A stretch of 64,000 nt of DNA from Eurosta solidaginis (lineage: Eukaryota; Arthropoda; Insecta; Diptera; Tephritidae), in the NCBI RefSeq assembly GCF_040869045.1, contig NC_090322.1, forward strand, positions 173,676,672 through 173,740,671, read 5' to 3'. Below are positions 35,656 through 47,199 of this stretch, in pieces; position 1 is the stretch's first letter; the number at the start of each line of letters is the position of its first letter. A model generated the notes under the pieces. It saw nothing but the letters and a program-made list of their open reading frames with translations, was not told the DNA's origin and did not search any database. Both the position numbers and the translations under genes were made by a program.

Positions 35656-36035
35656 TAATACGCGCCCAAAAATATCGAGAGAAGTGGCAAAAACGCGTAT
35701 TGACCTCGACAACAATAATTCGAAGGCGCAAATAAAAATGTTAGCTAGTTCAAAAGATATTGACGAAAAACCGAAAAATGGCCCCGGGTTGCGTTGGCGG
35801 CCTTCAGCCGAGCTTATAAAAAATTACCCCGGCCGGTCCACCAATGAGGTGGGATCAAAATTAAATGCGTGCAAAATCCCTTTGTACACAAAATCTTTTG
35901 CAAAACATTACAACAACCACATGAAAATTGCCAACTTTAACTCCAAATATCTCCGGCCAACTTTAACTCCAAATATCTACGCCTTAGGCTTATTGTTGTC
36001 GAGGTCACCTCTCTCGATATTTTTGGACGCGTATT
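35656..36035. mobile_element. inverted-repeat element nested in Tc1 copy 2
   Basis: TAATACGCG-CCAAAAATATCGAGAGA at the left is inverted at the right, and ACCTCGACAACAATAA follows on both sides (with a 14-bp extra piece in the left arm). A ~25-bp phrase GCCAACTTTAACTCCAAATA is tandemly doubled at 35,928-35,980. A 157-codon ORF at 35,564-36,037 runs through both inverted repeats and so is probably accidental. Confidence 0.75.
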
Positions 36036-36888
36036 AGCAGTAGACTCCTGTTCCAGACTTTTACCTGAATAAGTTAACATGCCCAATGAGTACATTTCAT
36101 TATGGCATCTCCATTATTTACTAATGACATTTTTACGTGAATCGATTTAATAGTCGAGGTTTTGACGTTGAACGATGAATTTTGAATTGGTTTAGTTTTC
36201 GAATGCTCATAGGTTTACGAAAGTGCAAGATTCCTTGGTGTCCGTACTTTTCATATAACCTATGTTCAGGCACACTACTAGATCATGGCATAGTTAATAA
36301 ATTCATCATAAAATTAAAACAAATGTTCTAAGGAATTATGTAGTTAAGTACTTATCGGGTATTTGTAAACTGATTGCTTCCTATTTCTACTACTAATATT
36401 TTTCGAAAATTCGCAAAGAAACAACACAGCTAAAGGATGTGAATTCGATTTGGGAGCAAAATGGCTACAATTGTCAAAAAATGTGTCCTCTTGTGATTGA
36501 ATCATGGGCTGTACAAACAAATTTCTTATGTCAAACGATATTACTTTTTTAGAAAGCATTGTTGATGTTTAAGGATCGCAACTAAAATCAACATTAGCAG
36601 AGCAACAAACATGAAAAAAGGAGTAAACTAGGTAAACAGTACTTTACGATTAGTACAACAGAGCATATTAGAATGCAAGCGAGTTAACCGGCGTTGTATA
36701 TACATTTCTGTCAACGTTGCGTTTTTTGCCATAACTTAGTTGTTTCATGTTGAAGGACCGATTCCATTTAGGTAAAACTATTAAAAAATAGGTTAAAACG
36801 AAATTGCAAGTACACACTTTTCCGCTGTTTTTGTCTTTTCTAAACAGCAAAAGTAGGGTGTGTCTGTAGACTTCTGACCGCCACTGTA

Positions 36889-38130
36889 TGTGTTATATGA
36901 CATCGTATATGTTCTTATAATTGAACTTTATTTGAATTTGTTAAGATGTATCAACATAAATAAGAGTATGTAGGATGTACGTAGATATGTATGTAAGCGT
37001 GCATGAAATGAGATTGACGAAATGCCTGAAAATTTTTAAAAATTATAAAAGTAATAAATACAAAAGTCTGATTAGCTGTACAGATGTGAGTGTGTTAGTT
37101 GTTTGTGTGCAGGTGTGATGGCAGATATAAAATGTAAAATATAAAATTGAGCTCTGGCTCATATTGGGCGAATTTAACCACACATTTTTCAGTGAATTTG
37201 CAATCTCATTCAGCTTCACTTAATCCTTGTTCGTAAAAATTATGCTTTCCCTGATGAAATATTTGTAAATTTTTTCAGCTTCTAGTTAAAAGATGTATAT
37301 ATGTGTGTAGATTAGGGTTCTAGTCGCATTCCTTAAGATATTACCAGATATCACCCCTTACACCTTCAGATCTCCTAGATCAAAAATTAAATATAAATTT
37401 TGATCTCGATTGGAGCCTTAACCGTCTCGAACAGGGGTCAAAGTAAAGAATGCTTCATGAAGTCTCAAAGAATTGAAATGTAATTTCATGGTTCTCAATA
37501 GCGAAAATTTCATAATAATATAGTTGACGATATCACATATAAATTTTGGGCCCGACTGAAAACTATTAAGGCGTGTTGTTGAGGGACACAAACTCATTTT
37601 ATACCAAGAAGACTTAATGTATACAAATTTGTACGCTAATCACTGTGCGACAACCCTTAACCGTTTCCAAAATGTGTACATATGTGATATTTTCGACCCA
37701 GGAATCACCATATAAAGGCGTGAGTATGGAAAAAATCGTTCATTTGTTCTATGTGGACCACCCTAGTGTATATACACATATGTATCTGTGGCTTTCAGGC
37801 ATAACCGAAAAAGTCAATCAAAACTGTTTTCGAGAAAACCAGCTTTTTTAAACTTTTTGAAGGTTTTTGTCGATAAAAGCAAACTTGAATGACTTTCTTT
37901 AATAAAGTCATCGTTGGCGTTGCAAAAGTTGAAATATTAAAAAGAAAAAATTTTACCGGAAAAACCCTGGTAAAACGCAGAGTTGTTCGGTTATGCCGGG
38001 AAAAATGCAATTTTTTTATTGAGAAATGTCGATGTTATGAACTGAGTATTGATTATTACTGTTTAAATTGATATTTTTTGGAAAAATTAACATTTACCGA
38101 TGTCGACTCACGCACTAACTCAAATTCTAA
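36889..38130. other. no recognised gene
   Basis: AT-rich sequence with TATGTA/ACATA runs. No motif seen. Confidence 0.4.
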
Positions 38131-38490
38131 AAAAGCTACTTTTTCGAAAAAGAGCGAAAAAGAAAGTTGACAGAGGTAAGCGAAAAGGAAGGTGAAGCTG
38201 AAAATTAAGAGGCACAGCAAGAAGTAGGAAATAGGAGGAGAGAGTGACTAAGAGTGAGAGAGGGTAAGGAATAGTAAAAAATGGAAAGAAATACCTAAAG
38301 GGAAATGAAAAAGTAAATGGAAAAGAAAAGTGAAAGGTAAGTGAAGAAGAAAAAAAAGCGTAGAGGGAGAGGGTTATATAGCAAGGAAAAGGTGGCAGGG
38401 GAGAGGTGAACAGAAGAAGTAAATTATAAAAAATAGGTAGCGATAGCGGGTAGAAATAATGACGAGGTGTACAGGAAGGGGTGCAGGATT
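38130..38490. repeat. purine-rich low-complexity tract
   Basis: Mostly A and G, with AAAGTGAAAGGTAAGTGAAG-type sequence and no coding signature. Confidence 0.65.
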
Positions 38491-39179
38491 GTTGCCTAAT
38501 GAAAAAACGAAAAAACCAGTTGCATATGAGGTGTCAATATTAGATCATCAGCTCATATAATTTCAAAATTTAAGTGCTTAAGCAATTTAATAAAGTTTAC
38601 ATCACATAAATTGCGATTGCTTTCGGCACTCTTTTCAGCGTGTCCTAAACTGAAGCCCTGAAAAACACTTCTAGGATTTTCCTTAATACATATTTGATAA
38701 GGTGAATTTAGCAGGGCTAAAGTTATGCTGTCTTAGTAAATACAATAGACCATATACAAAGTTGTATCACATAACCCCAATATCCAACCGAGTTCTGAGA
38801 TATGATGTTTTTCAAGAATATTCTGATAGAAGGCTTCGGCAAGTAGCGGCCGTAATAGGATGATCCACCGATATACTGTCAGATTTTTTGTAGATGCTGG
38901 CTTTAATGACAATTTTTTTGCGGGCTTCTGTTGAGCTATCGGGATTTTGGCTTTTTTTACATTTCTGAAAAATTCTTCCCAAAGGCTTTGCAGGGCGAAG
39001 ACACTCCGGCCAAAAAAGTATTTCAATCGACACAATTAATAGGAAAAATCGAATTTAGTACGGCATAATTCGGAAAATGAACTCAAGGTAGATCGCCACA
39101 AGTATGAGAGGAACCTTACTACAAGTTGGTTTCAAATAAACTGTGTGCACTACTGGCGATCTCAGAAACCCTGATCCAA

Positions 39180-39370
39180 AAAAGGACACGGTTATGAAAG
39201 AGTATGCCATCATAAAAGGTAACCCGTTCTATGAAGTGCCCGGACACAAAAATGTTAGCTAGTCTTGAAAAAGTACCGGGATCCAAAACAGTACTCGATC
39301 CTGAAAAAGTACCCGGCTTTAAAAAAATATCCTGTTCTAAAAAGTACCCGGTTCTCAACAGATTCACATT
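39180..39370. repeat. AAAGTACCCGG minisatellite
   Basis: GATCC-AAAA-GTACCCGG variants recur about every 25-30 bp. This sits next to the CGATA cluster. Confidence 0.6.
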
Positions 39371-39414
39371 ATCAGAAACAAATAGTTTCGCATTTTTTGA
39401 GAAAAGCTTCATCG

Positions 39415-39965
39415 GCTTCTTATCGGTAACAATCGATACCGACAAGTTATTGTTTTATTATGGGTTTAATATTGATAGCAAATTACTATCGTCAAATTTC
39501 GCTCTGTTATCAGCTTGACATCGTCTTCTTATTGTTTCCTCATCTACTTGTTATCGAAGGGTTACACATGTGTCATCTAATTTTTGTCTTGAATTTTCAT
39601 CGGCAGTTGTTTCATAACAAACCGATTATGGCAATATGATAAAAAAATTGTAAGGCATTGAGATTGATAACTTTTCGATACCAAATCGATAAACCAAATC
39701 GATAGCTTTTCTACACCAAATCAATAGCACGCCGATAACAAATTGGTAACACTCCAATAACAAATCCATAAGTTTCCGAAAACAAGTTCAATTCTTTTGG
39801 TAACATATCAATAACTTCTCAAGTAATCGATAGCTGTTTGATAACAAAGCGATAAAACTCCAATAAGAAATTGGTAATAATCCGATAACAATTTGATACC
39901 ATATCGGTAACTTTTGATGATAAATCGATAACAAACCCATAACTCGTGGATTAAAAATCGATTTT
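39415..39965. repeat. CGATA-rich degenerate minisatellite, inverted counterpart
   Basis: Repeated ATCGATAAC and CCGATAACAAAT units. The order TTACACATGTGTCA (39,561), CGATA units, A/T-rich spacer, SINE piece (40,047) mirrors 10,910 to 9,815 in reverse. Confidence 0.7.
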
Positions 39966-40046
39966 GTTTAATTTATTTTACTTTATTTTTATTCATTTTT
40001 TTTAAATTTATTTTTAATCTGTTTTTACTTTATTTTATTTTATTCG

Positions 40047-40170
40047 TTCGGAGTCGGTATAAAACATCCAGGTTCCTTCCCCCCAATTTGTAAGAGAAAC
40101 TAAAAGGAACACGACGCGAACTGGAAGAGACGCTCTCCGCGTGCGGAAATTGCGCCAAATATTTTTTTTA
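40047..40170 (+). repeat. SINE fragment (3' end)
   Basis: TTCGGAGTCGGTATAAAAC, CCAATTTGTAAGAGAAA and ACACGACGCGAACTGGAAGA match the 3' part of the SINE at 43,242, ending in a T-rich tail. Confidence 0.8.
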
Positions 40171-40289
40171 TTTGATTTTAGTTTATTTTAATTTAATTTT
40201 GTTTTATTTGATTTTAAATATTGTATATTTCTTCTTTGTTTCCAGGGCTGTGAAAACGCTACGCTCAGAACTACCATGGTCGGCAGAAT

Positions 40290-40450
40290 CTTAGAACAGC
40301 AGACTTCCCAAGGAGGGACGCGTCACTCTGGCACAAATTCGACACTTATCCAGAATCAACTCCGACATACGCAATGTACCATCATTTGAATTGCAATGTA
40401 GAAGCAACGCCTCTACAGAAACAACCCTATTTGAACTACAAATTTCATAT
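40290..40450 (+). pseudogene. Jockey-like pol C-terminal fragment
   Basis: The frame reads LPKEGRVTLAQIRHLSRINS, then DIRNV, then, after a shift, HHLNCNVEATPL. This is the C-terminal LAQLRSG-x-LNSYLSRINP region followed by HLFNC-x-PTPL that I also read at 43,200, 46,480 (reverse) and 51,370. No catalytic domain is present. Confidence 0.78.
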
Positions 40451-40542
40451 AACTTATTGGCTGGGGCGAAGTATAGCTATAACAAAAATATAGACCACCG
40501 CGTGTTATCCCCATTGTGGTAAGGGGCTAAAAAATGTTTCCC

Positions 40543-40673
40543 TGGCAGTCGGGCTAGTAACAGAGGTGTTAGTACCGGAACGCACCACGTTGATACCCGG
40601 AAATGGTCTGGCCACATCCGCAACACTCCCCTAAACCTTCTGGGAGTATTTTTGCGGGTACAACAAACAAAAT
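40543..40673 (+). repeat. (CAA)-tail family, 3' fragment
   Basis: AGTACCGGAACGCACCACG, then ACACTCCCCTAAACCTTCTG and a short CAACAAACAAA tail match the end of the copy at 22,498-22,855. Confidence 0.75.
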
Positions 40674-41029
40674 AATTGTGAAGTGCCCGCGCGTGCATCA
40701 TTGCGTTCAGTCGTTGAGTCAATGCAACGAATTTAGTGACTGCGTCCAATATTGCTGTCGGTGGCGACGCGCTCATCCGGGCTTAAAACACTCTTTGGCG
40801 TGAATGTATGGACCATAAAAGTAAAAAAAAAAACTTTAAAGGATATTTATGATATGGTCTAGTCAAGTATTGACGGCTCTGTCTAGAAAATTTCAGCTTA
40901 GAAATCTATTTTGAAATGTTTACTATTTACTTTTCCTGTTGGAAGACATAACATTTCCCTTTGACTAATCAAGTTGGACATGACTTTTCCGGTTGACCAT
41001 AACTTTTGCTCTCCATCAGGCAGCGTACT

Positions 41030-41560
41030 TACACTTTATACCAAGGCCACATTTTTTCGGCAGTCGTAAAACCCTATCTTGATGTCAAGCAGATAGCAGC
41101 GCTCGTATGACTTCAAGTTTATCGGCGGCCACAGTGATTCGTCCCTCTCAATATGCTCAATCGAGTTGAGGCAAGGTGACGCGCGTCTCCCTGTAAAGTA
41201 TGTTTTCATCCTATGCGATGCCTGAGAATACGGTTTCAAAAACGGAGTTCACAAATCTTTACTATTTGAAGGAAGCCGTTGACTTTTTATACAGCCAGCT
41301 GCTGTTCCTCTAGATCTTTTGGTTGTGTTGTACATAATATGGGGCCGGATGTCATCTTTGCAGAGTTACAGGTCGTTGGTAGGAACTTAACTTCCTCCAG
41401 TGAATTTTTTGTGGATCGGGCGCCCATATTAGTGAATCGGTGCTCGCTCTCTTGCTGCCAACGTTGCTTATATTGCCCACAATGCAAGGTGGAATATAGT
41501 AAGGATTACACATGGCCGATATGGTTGGTGGCTCCCCACGTAAAATAATTACAGAAAAAA
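41030..41560 (-). other. unassigned minus-strand open frames
   Basis: Two frames (41,487-41,287 and 41,239-41,036) have balanced composition and residues such as CLNSIEHIERDESLWPP and GPILCTTQPKDLEEQQ. They could be a decayed transposon protein. I recognise no family, so no function is proposed. Confidence 0.2.
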
Positions 41561-41669
41561 GCGAGAATGTCGTGAAAATATGTACTATATTTGTAATTGA
41601 ATTTAAGAAATAAAAATTTTTGGATTTGAATATGAGCCATCAAAAGGTCATATATCTATAGAGACAAGC

Positions 41670-41910
41670 TTTATGGCTCACAATGCGCATACTAACTGGA
41701 CACTGCCTTCTGGCGTCGCAGAGCAGATGTAGGAGGTGCGGGGTCCTTGAAAACGTCTAGTATTTGCCAAGAGGACGTAGTTATTCTGTAACATGAGTTT
41801 TGGTGCCTTATATGGGTTCTTACGTTGTGTCGTCAAACAAATTGTGGTAACGCTATGGACGCACTCAGTCAATGTAAGTCCTTCATTCGCCGGCCAGTTC
41901 AATCTAACTG
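41670..41910 (+). pseudogene. non-LTR retrotransposon 3' end fragment
   Basis: SRCRRCGVLEN corresponds to the C-terminal CRRCEEKE region. The following DNA (TTATTCTGTAAC, TTTTGGTGCCTTA, GTCGTCAAACAAATTGTGG, ATGGACGCACTCAGTCAATG) is colinear with that at 50,910-51,020. Confidence 0.65.
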
Positions 41911-43241
41911 CATAGTACTAAAATCGTACCAATTGTTTTTCGGCTTTCTTCGGTCGGTGTTTCTTTCCACATGGATGAGAAGGCACCTCCATGAACAGAA
42001 CGTGAGATATGGCGCACATACGTTCGTATGAAAATTGGAGTACAATCAAAGTCCACAGCAGTAGAATAATCCAATCTGCCAAGAGAGATCTGCGATACTC
42101 GCATAACTTCAATCTAAATACTGGCACAGGCTAACAGCTTATTCGTCTAAATTGAAAACGCATATTGCGCCTGCACGGTGGGAAACACGTCTTAACATAC
42201 TCCTTCAAAAAATGTCTTAAAACTTGGAGATGTCTTGCCCTAAGGTTATCGTTAGCCGATCTCGAAGACGGTTACACAGGCTGATTAAGGCTTTAAAAAC
42301 TTGTAGTTGTATTTTCACTTGAAAACTCGTTATCTAAATTACCCCTGCCAGATGTCTATTTAGCTTAAACCCACAGTATTAAAGAAGGTGTTGCAGTAGA
42401 CTTAGAACCTTTATCAGACCAAGCTGCTTTCTTATATATGTACTCATAAATACTTCCTTAACCGCGAATGCGAATGATCCTGACTGTTAAAAATATTGTG
42501 CTAATCCGAAGCTATTGTGGGGCTTGCTTCTTTCTGACAGCTACAAGAAGCCTGACAGATCCAAATTTTCCTTACCTAGAAGTTAAAGAAAGCCGAAGAT
42601 TTCGCAAGCCTTGTATATCCTACTAGGAGCTCAGAAATTAAAAACAAGCAACAGCGGAAACAGTTGTATTAACATTGCGCCTAAAAGTATGCCAAGTATT
42701 AACAGACTGCGGAAACAATTCTGTTTCATGCATTGTATATCCTACTACGACAGCTGAATATAGTGATCTTGCTTTGATAGAATTGGAATCCATATTTGTT
42801 TGCTTCTGTAAATATGCTGTCCTTTTTTTACTACCTTTTTTTATTCTTTGTCACATCATTGCAATTATTTTTTGCATTTGTCTCCAACTTTCTACAAATC
42901 TTCGATAAAATCCAGATAAAAATTAGAAAATTAATCAATTAAAACTATTATGTTCACAGATACCTGGTCCTCAACACAGTAAGCTGATTCATGCAGCTTC
43001 GTCTTACGGGTAAATAAGGAGACATGTCCGCAAACACTATGAAGAAGTTCGGAATCCAAGAACTGATCCTATTAATCTAAAAAAGAACGAAAATACCCTC
43101 ACCATTATCCATGAACGGTCGCTAAATTCTTAGAGTTCACTGCCCAATTCTCACATAAGAGGAAAGTATACCCCCTTAAAGACTACCAAGTCACCCTTGC
43201 TCAACTTCGATCTGAATATTGGTGTAGGTTAAACTCTTACT

Positions 43242-43615
43242 CTTGGTGGCCACCGTGGTGTGATGGTAGCGTGCTCCGCCTATCACTCCGTATGCCCTGG
43301 GTTCAACTCCCGGGCAAAGCAACATCAAAATTTTAGAAATACGATTTTTCAATTAGAAGAAAATTTTTCTAAGCGGGGTCGCCCCTCGGCAGTGTCTGGC
43401 AAGCGCTCCGATTGTATTTCTGCCATGAAAAGCTCTCAGTGAAAACTCATCTGCCTTGCAGATGCCGTTCGGAGTCGGCATAAAACATGTAGGTCCCGTC
43501 CGGCCAATTTGTAGGGAAAAATCAAGAGGAGCACGACGCAAATTGGAAGAGAAGCTCGGCCTTAGATCTCTTCGGAGGTTATCGCGCCTTACATTTATTT
43601 TTATTTTTTTTTTTT
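43242..43615 (+). repeat. tRNA-derived SINE with 11-bp target duplication
   Basis: Head GGCCACCGTGGTGTGATGGT, B-box-like GGGTTCAACTCCCG, body AAGCGGGGTCGCCCCTCGGC, T-rich tail. AAACTCTTACT flanks it at 43,231-43,241 and 43,616-43,626. The uninterrupted site is present in the inverted sister copy (46,480-46,500), which proves the insertion. It is the best-preserved SINE in the window. Confidence 0.96.
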
Positions 43616-44367
43616 AAACTCTTACTTATCCAGAACCAACCCTGATATACGTAACGTTTATTTATATTTACCTATGTCTCCATCAACCATTTTTTCATTA
43701 TTATAGAACCATCCCCTCTAACACCAATGTCTTCATGTTCCAACACTGTTGATAATGCCAGTCTCCTTGTGCTTAAGTAGAGGATATGGGTGGAAATTCG
43801 TGAGTTACCACAGCTATGAAACAGGTTCAAGCACGAAAGATGAAGATAATTTATTAAATAAGGCACCGAATAAGATGGTTCCTCCTCAAAATTTAGTATG
43901 GTATTTGATGTTTACCTAAGGCTTCTTGACATAGGTCCGCAGACTCAAAAACTTTATAAAAAGAAGTCAGGACAAATTATCATAAAGCAGTATGAAGCGC
44001 ACCGTAATATTCCATGTTCTCGAAGGGCAAATTGATACCATTCCTATCGAGTCAGCAATTTAAGGTGGACGTTGTCTGTCCGTCTTCTGCACTGTCATTA
44101 TCAATGAATTGCGGACGGACGCAGTTTTTAGTAAAATACTTAATATTTTAACAGGTCCTCAGAAACGAACGACAAGTGACACCGGAAACGGCTTGTTGTA
44201 CTTTGCACGTAAAACTATGCTTCGTTATTGCAAAATGTTGCATATCATTTTACCGTGCGTATAATGGACCGTACGCATAAAACTAAAAACTTTTCTCAGA
44301 CACGAGTAAATGGTGGACATTTTTACTTAAAACTCTAGTCCGAAAGTTTTTAATGCTTAAGACACAA

Positions 44368-44505
44368 TGGCGCATAGTCATAATCAAAATAAAATATATT
44401 TTAAATTTAGTTGCAGCTTTTTGACATAATTTTCGATAAGCTATGTGTGAAAAAAGCTGCAGCTAAATTTAAAACCTATTTTATTTTGACTATGACTATG
44501 CGCCA
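44368..44505. mobile_element. small palindromic MITE with visible empty site
   Basis: TGGCGCATAGTCATA and, reversed, TGGCGCATAGTCATA bound a 138-bp palindrome with inner arms AAATTTAG-TGCAGCTTTTT. In the sister copy (47,640-47,660) the flanking GCTTAAGACACAA is present without the element. A relative is at 15,733-15,869. Confidence 0.85.
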
Positions 44506-45774
44506 CTGTGTGTGTGATGGTAGAAGTTGAGGTAGATCGATATATTCTTGAGCCCGAGGTATTGTTGGACAACGTGATAATTTTTTCAATAGTAATGCTG
44601 AACAATTTCAATAAACTGCGTACATACCCAACATAAATTCGGTAATTGGAAGTTCTTTTAAATTTTATTTTTATTATTTTATTTTGACTGAATATATTTT
44701 CTTTATTGATGAAACGTGAAATCTCTGATGAATAAAAGAATTTTGTAAGAAGTTTCTAATATGTTACGTAACAGACAGTTTTGTGAAAAATGCCATTTCG
44801 ATAAACTATTAGACACTCTTGTTGAGATAGTTTGAACACTTAGTTCTTGGCAAAGTTTCTTCTGCCCGTTGCGTAAAAGAAAGTTGTTTGTTAAATTTCA
44901 CGCAGCTTAAGTTTGTGGACAGTTGTTTATAGTTTTCTAGACTAATAAAATTATGCTTTAACCAAAGTGCTAAGTTTTTGCGCCTAATAAGTTATAGCCG
45001 TAGGGTAAGGATATCGGTTCTGCTGGTAGTCGCTAATCAAAGCCTCTGCCGAACAAAATACATGCTGACAGAAACTGAAATAGAGAAGGGCATAATTTCC
45101 TTCTTCTTACTGCAAATCATACAGACGGCTACAAGTTATTGAGAACACCTTATCGGAGACTGAGAGGAGGATCACCCTATCTCCATTGTAAGATCGAAAA
45201 CTCCCTGTCTATAATATTTTTCAAAAACGCCCGATTTCAGAATTTGTTTTTGGTTTTGCTCAGATTGGGCGTTTTTCGAAACGACATCGGAAATAGGGTG
45301 CTATTCCACTCAGGAGTTGTTATATAATACAATAATTAAAATGCCAGTTTTCAAGTTGTAGTCAGAAAAGTACACTAAAGCATAGTTTATTTCTGTTTAG
45401 TCTACGTTCAAAACAATTTTCCATTTTCACTTCCAATTGAATTTCGAGGAACATTGTATTTTTTGATAATAATTTAACAAAACAATAGTTGTTTTTAAAA
45501 CTTCTAAGATTAATGTAAATATTTCTTAATTAAAAAAGTTAAAGCTCAAAGTTTAAGAAGCCTACCACAATTATCTATTTATTAAATTTTATTATCACAG
45601 AAAACACTAAAAAGTTTTAGCACACAGGCTGAAATTCTATCCTCCCCGAGTGAAGATGACTGAATGTAAGATGCTTTATTCAGTTTTTTTTTGCTGTTCT
45701 TATTGTATAAGTATACTTATTTAATGCAGGTTTATAAGTCTCAGTCCCGAATGTGTTTTATACTACAGACTCGA

Positions 45775-47125
45775 CTTTTTAAGTAAAAAGTAGTTTTTGC
45801 TACTCAAATACCCAGAAACCAGTGTTTGAAAATGTTAAATTTTTATGCGTAGGGTTCATTATACGCACGGTAAAATTATATGCAACATTTTGCAATAACG
45901 AAGCATACTTTTAGGGGCAAAGTATAACAAGATGTTTCCGGAGTCACTTGTCTTTCGTTTCTGAGGACCTGTTAAAATGCTCAGTATTTTACTAAAAGGG
46001 GCGTCCGCAATTCATTGGTAATGACAGTGCAGAAGACGGACAGACAACGTGCACCTTAAATTGCAGGTTCTATAGGAATGACAAGAGAAGCCATGGATCA
46101 ATTTGCCTTTCGAGAACATGGAATATTACCGTGCGCTTCATACTGCGTTATGATAATTTGTCCTGACTTCTTTTTATACGGTTTTTGAGTCCGCGGACCT
46201 ACGTCAAGAAGCCTTGGGTAAAGATTTCCAAGGAAATTTTCATTTGATGAATTATCTTCATCTTCCGTGCTTGAACCTGTTTCATAGCTGTGGTAACTCA
46301 CGAATTTCCACACATATCCTCTACCTGAAGTCCAAGGAAACTGTCAGTATCAACAGTGTTGGAGCATGGAGACATTGGTGTTAGAGGTGATGCTTCTATA
46401 ATAATGAAAAAAATGGTTTGTGGAGACATAAGTAAATATAAATGAAACACGTTACGTATATCAGGGTTGATTCTGGATAAGTAAGAGTTTAACCTACACC
46501 AATATTCAGATCGAAGTTGAGCTAGGGTGACGTGGTATTCTTTAGGGGGGTATACTTTCCTCTTATGAGAGAATTGGGCAGTGAACTCTAAGAATTTAGC
46601 AACCGCGCATGTATAAGGGTGACGGTATTTTCGTTCTCTTTTAGATTAATAGGATGAGTTCTTGGATTCCGAACTTCTTCATAGTGTTTGCGGATATGTC
46701 ACCTTATTTACCAGAGAGACGAGACTGCATAAATCAGCTCCCTTTTTTGAGGACCAGGTATCTGTGAACTTAATAGTTTTAATTGATTAATTTTCTAATT
46801 TCAATCTGGAATTTAACAAAGTTTTGTAGAAAGTTGGAGACACGCACAAAAAATAAATGCAATGATATGACAAGGAATTAAAAAATGTCGTAAAAAAAAG
46901 AGAGCATATTTACAGAAACAAACAAAGATTCCAATTCCATTAAAGCAAGATCACTATATTCAGCTGTCGTAGTAGGATATATAATGCATGAAACAGAATT
47001 GCTTCCGTAGTGTGTTGTTAATATGTAGCATACTTTTAGGAGCAACTGTTTCCACTGCCGCTTATATTTAATTTCTGTGCTCCTAGTAGAATATACAAGG
47101 TTTACAAAATTTCGTTCTTAAACTT
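45775..47125 (-). mobile_element. Jockey-like retrotransposon 3' relic, copy B (inverted to A)
   Basis: The minus strand reads VTLAQLRSEYWCRLNSYLSR (46,540-46,480), then ASPLTPMSPCSNTVDTDSF and LGLQVEDM (46,400-46,315), which matches the end of a Jockey-like pol. A 71-codon frame at 46,313-46,098 lies in what would be 3' DNA and is partly shared with copy A (YKKKSGQIII). The rest is non-coding sequence shared with copies A and C. Confidence 0.75.
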
Positions 47126-47199
47126 CGAGGTAAAAAAAAAATTTACATAACCGCAATTACTTGGGGTGTGTGTCTACACGACCGATGATATCCGTAGCT

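Larger units (their letters stand above)
33723..36886 (-). mobile_element. Tc1-type transposon, copy 2, with terminal inverted repeats and TA duplication
   Basis: The left end CAGTGACGAACAAAAGTCT and the reversed right end CAGTGGCGGTCAGAAGTCT continue as a ~42-bp inverted repeat, and each end abuts TA (33,721-33,722 and 36,887-36,888), the Tc1/mariner signature. At 3,164 bp it is about twice the usual length, because extra sequence, including the element at 35,656-36,035, lies inside the transposase. Confidence 0.88.
42575..45085 (+). mobile_element. Jockey-like retrotransposon 3' relic, copy A
   Basis: The region aligns by eye with the reverse strand of 45,775-47,125 and 47,200-48,560. Coding remnant: LAQLRSEYWCRLNSYL (43,185-43,245), interrupted by a SINE; after it PSPLTPMSSCSNTVDNA (43,710-43,765). 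The remainder is 3' non-coding DNA shared with the other copies. Compared with copy B it has lost a piece around 43,870-43,920, and it holds a nested SINE and a nested MITE. Coding fragments show it derives from a Jockey-like pol C terminus. Confidence 0.72.

Noticed and set aside
35564..36037. 157-codon plus-strand ORF
   Set aside because: It runs across both inverted termini of a nested repeat element and has no recognisable domain; most likely chance.
43242..43320. tRNA gene
   Set aside because: The A/B-box-like head belongs to a SINE, does not close into a full cloverleaf by eye, and occurs in other SINE copies.
46098..46313. 71-codon frame read as a host exon
   Set aside because: It lies directly downstream of a Jockey-like pol terminus and its relative in copy A is broken, so it belongs to the retroelement relic.
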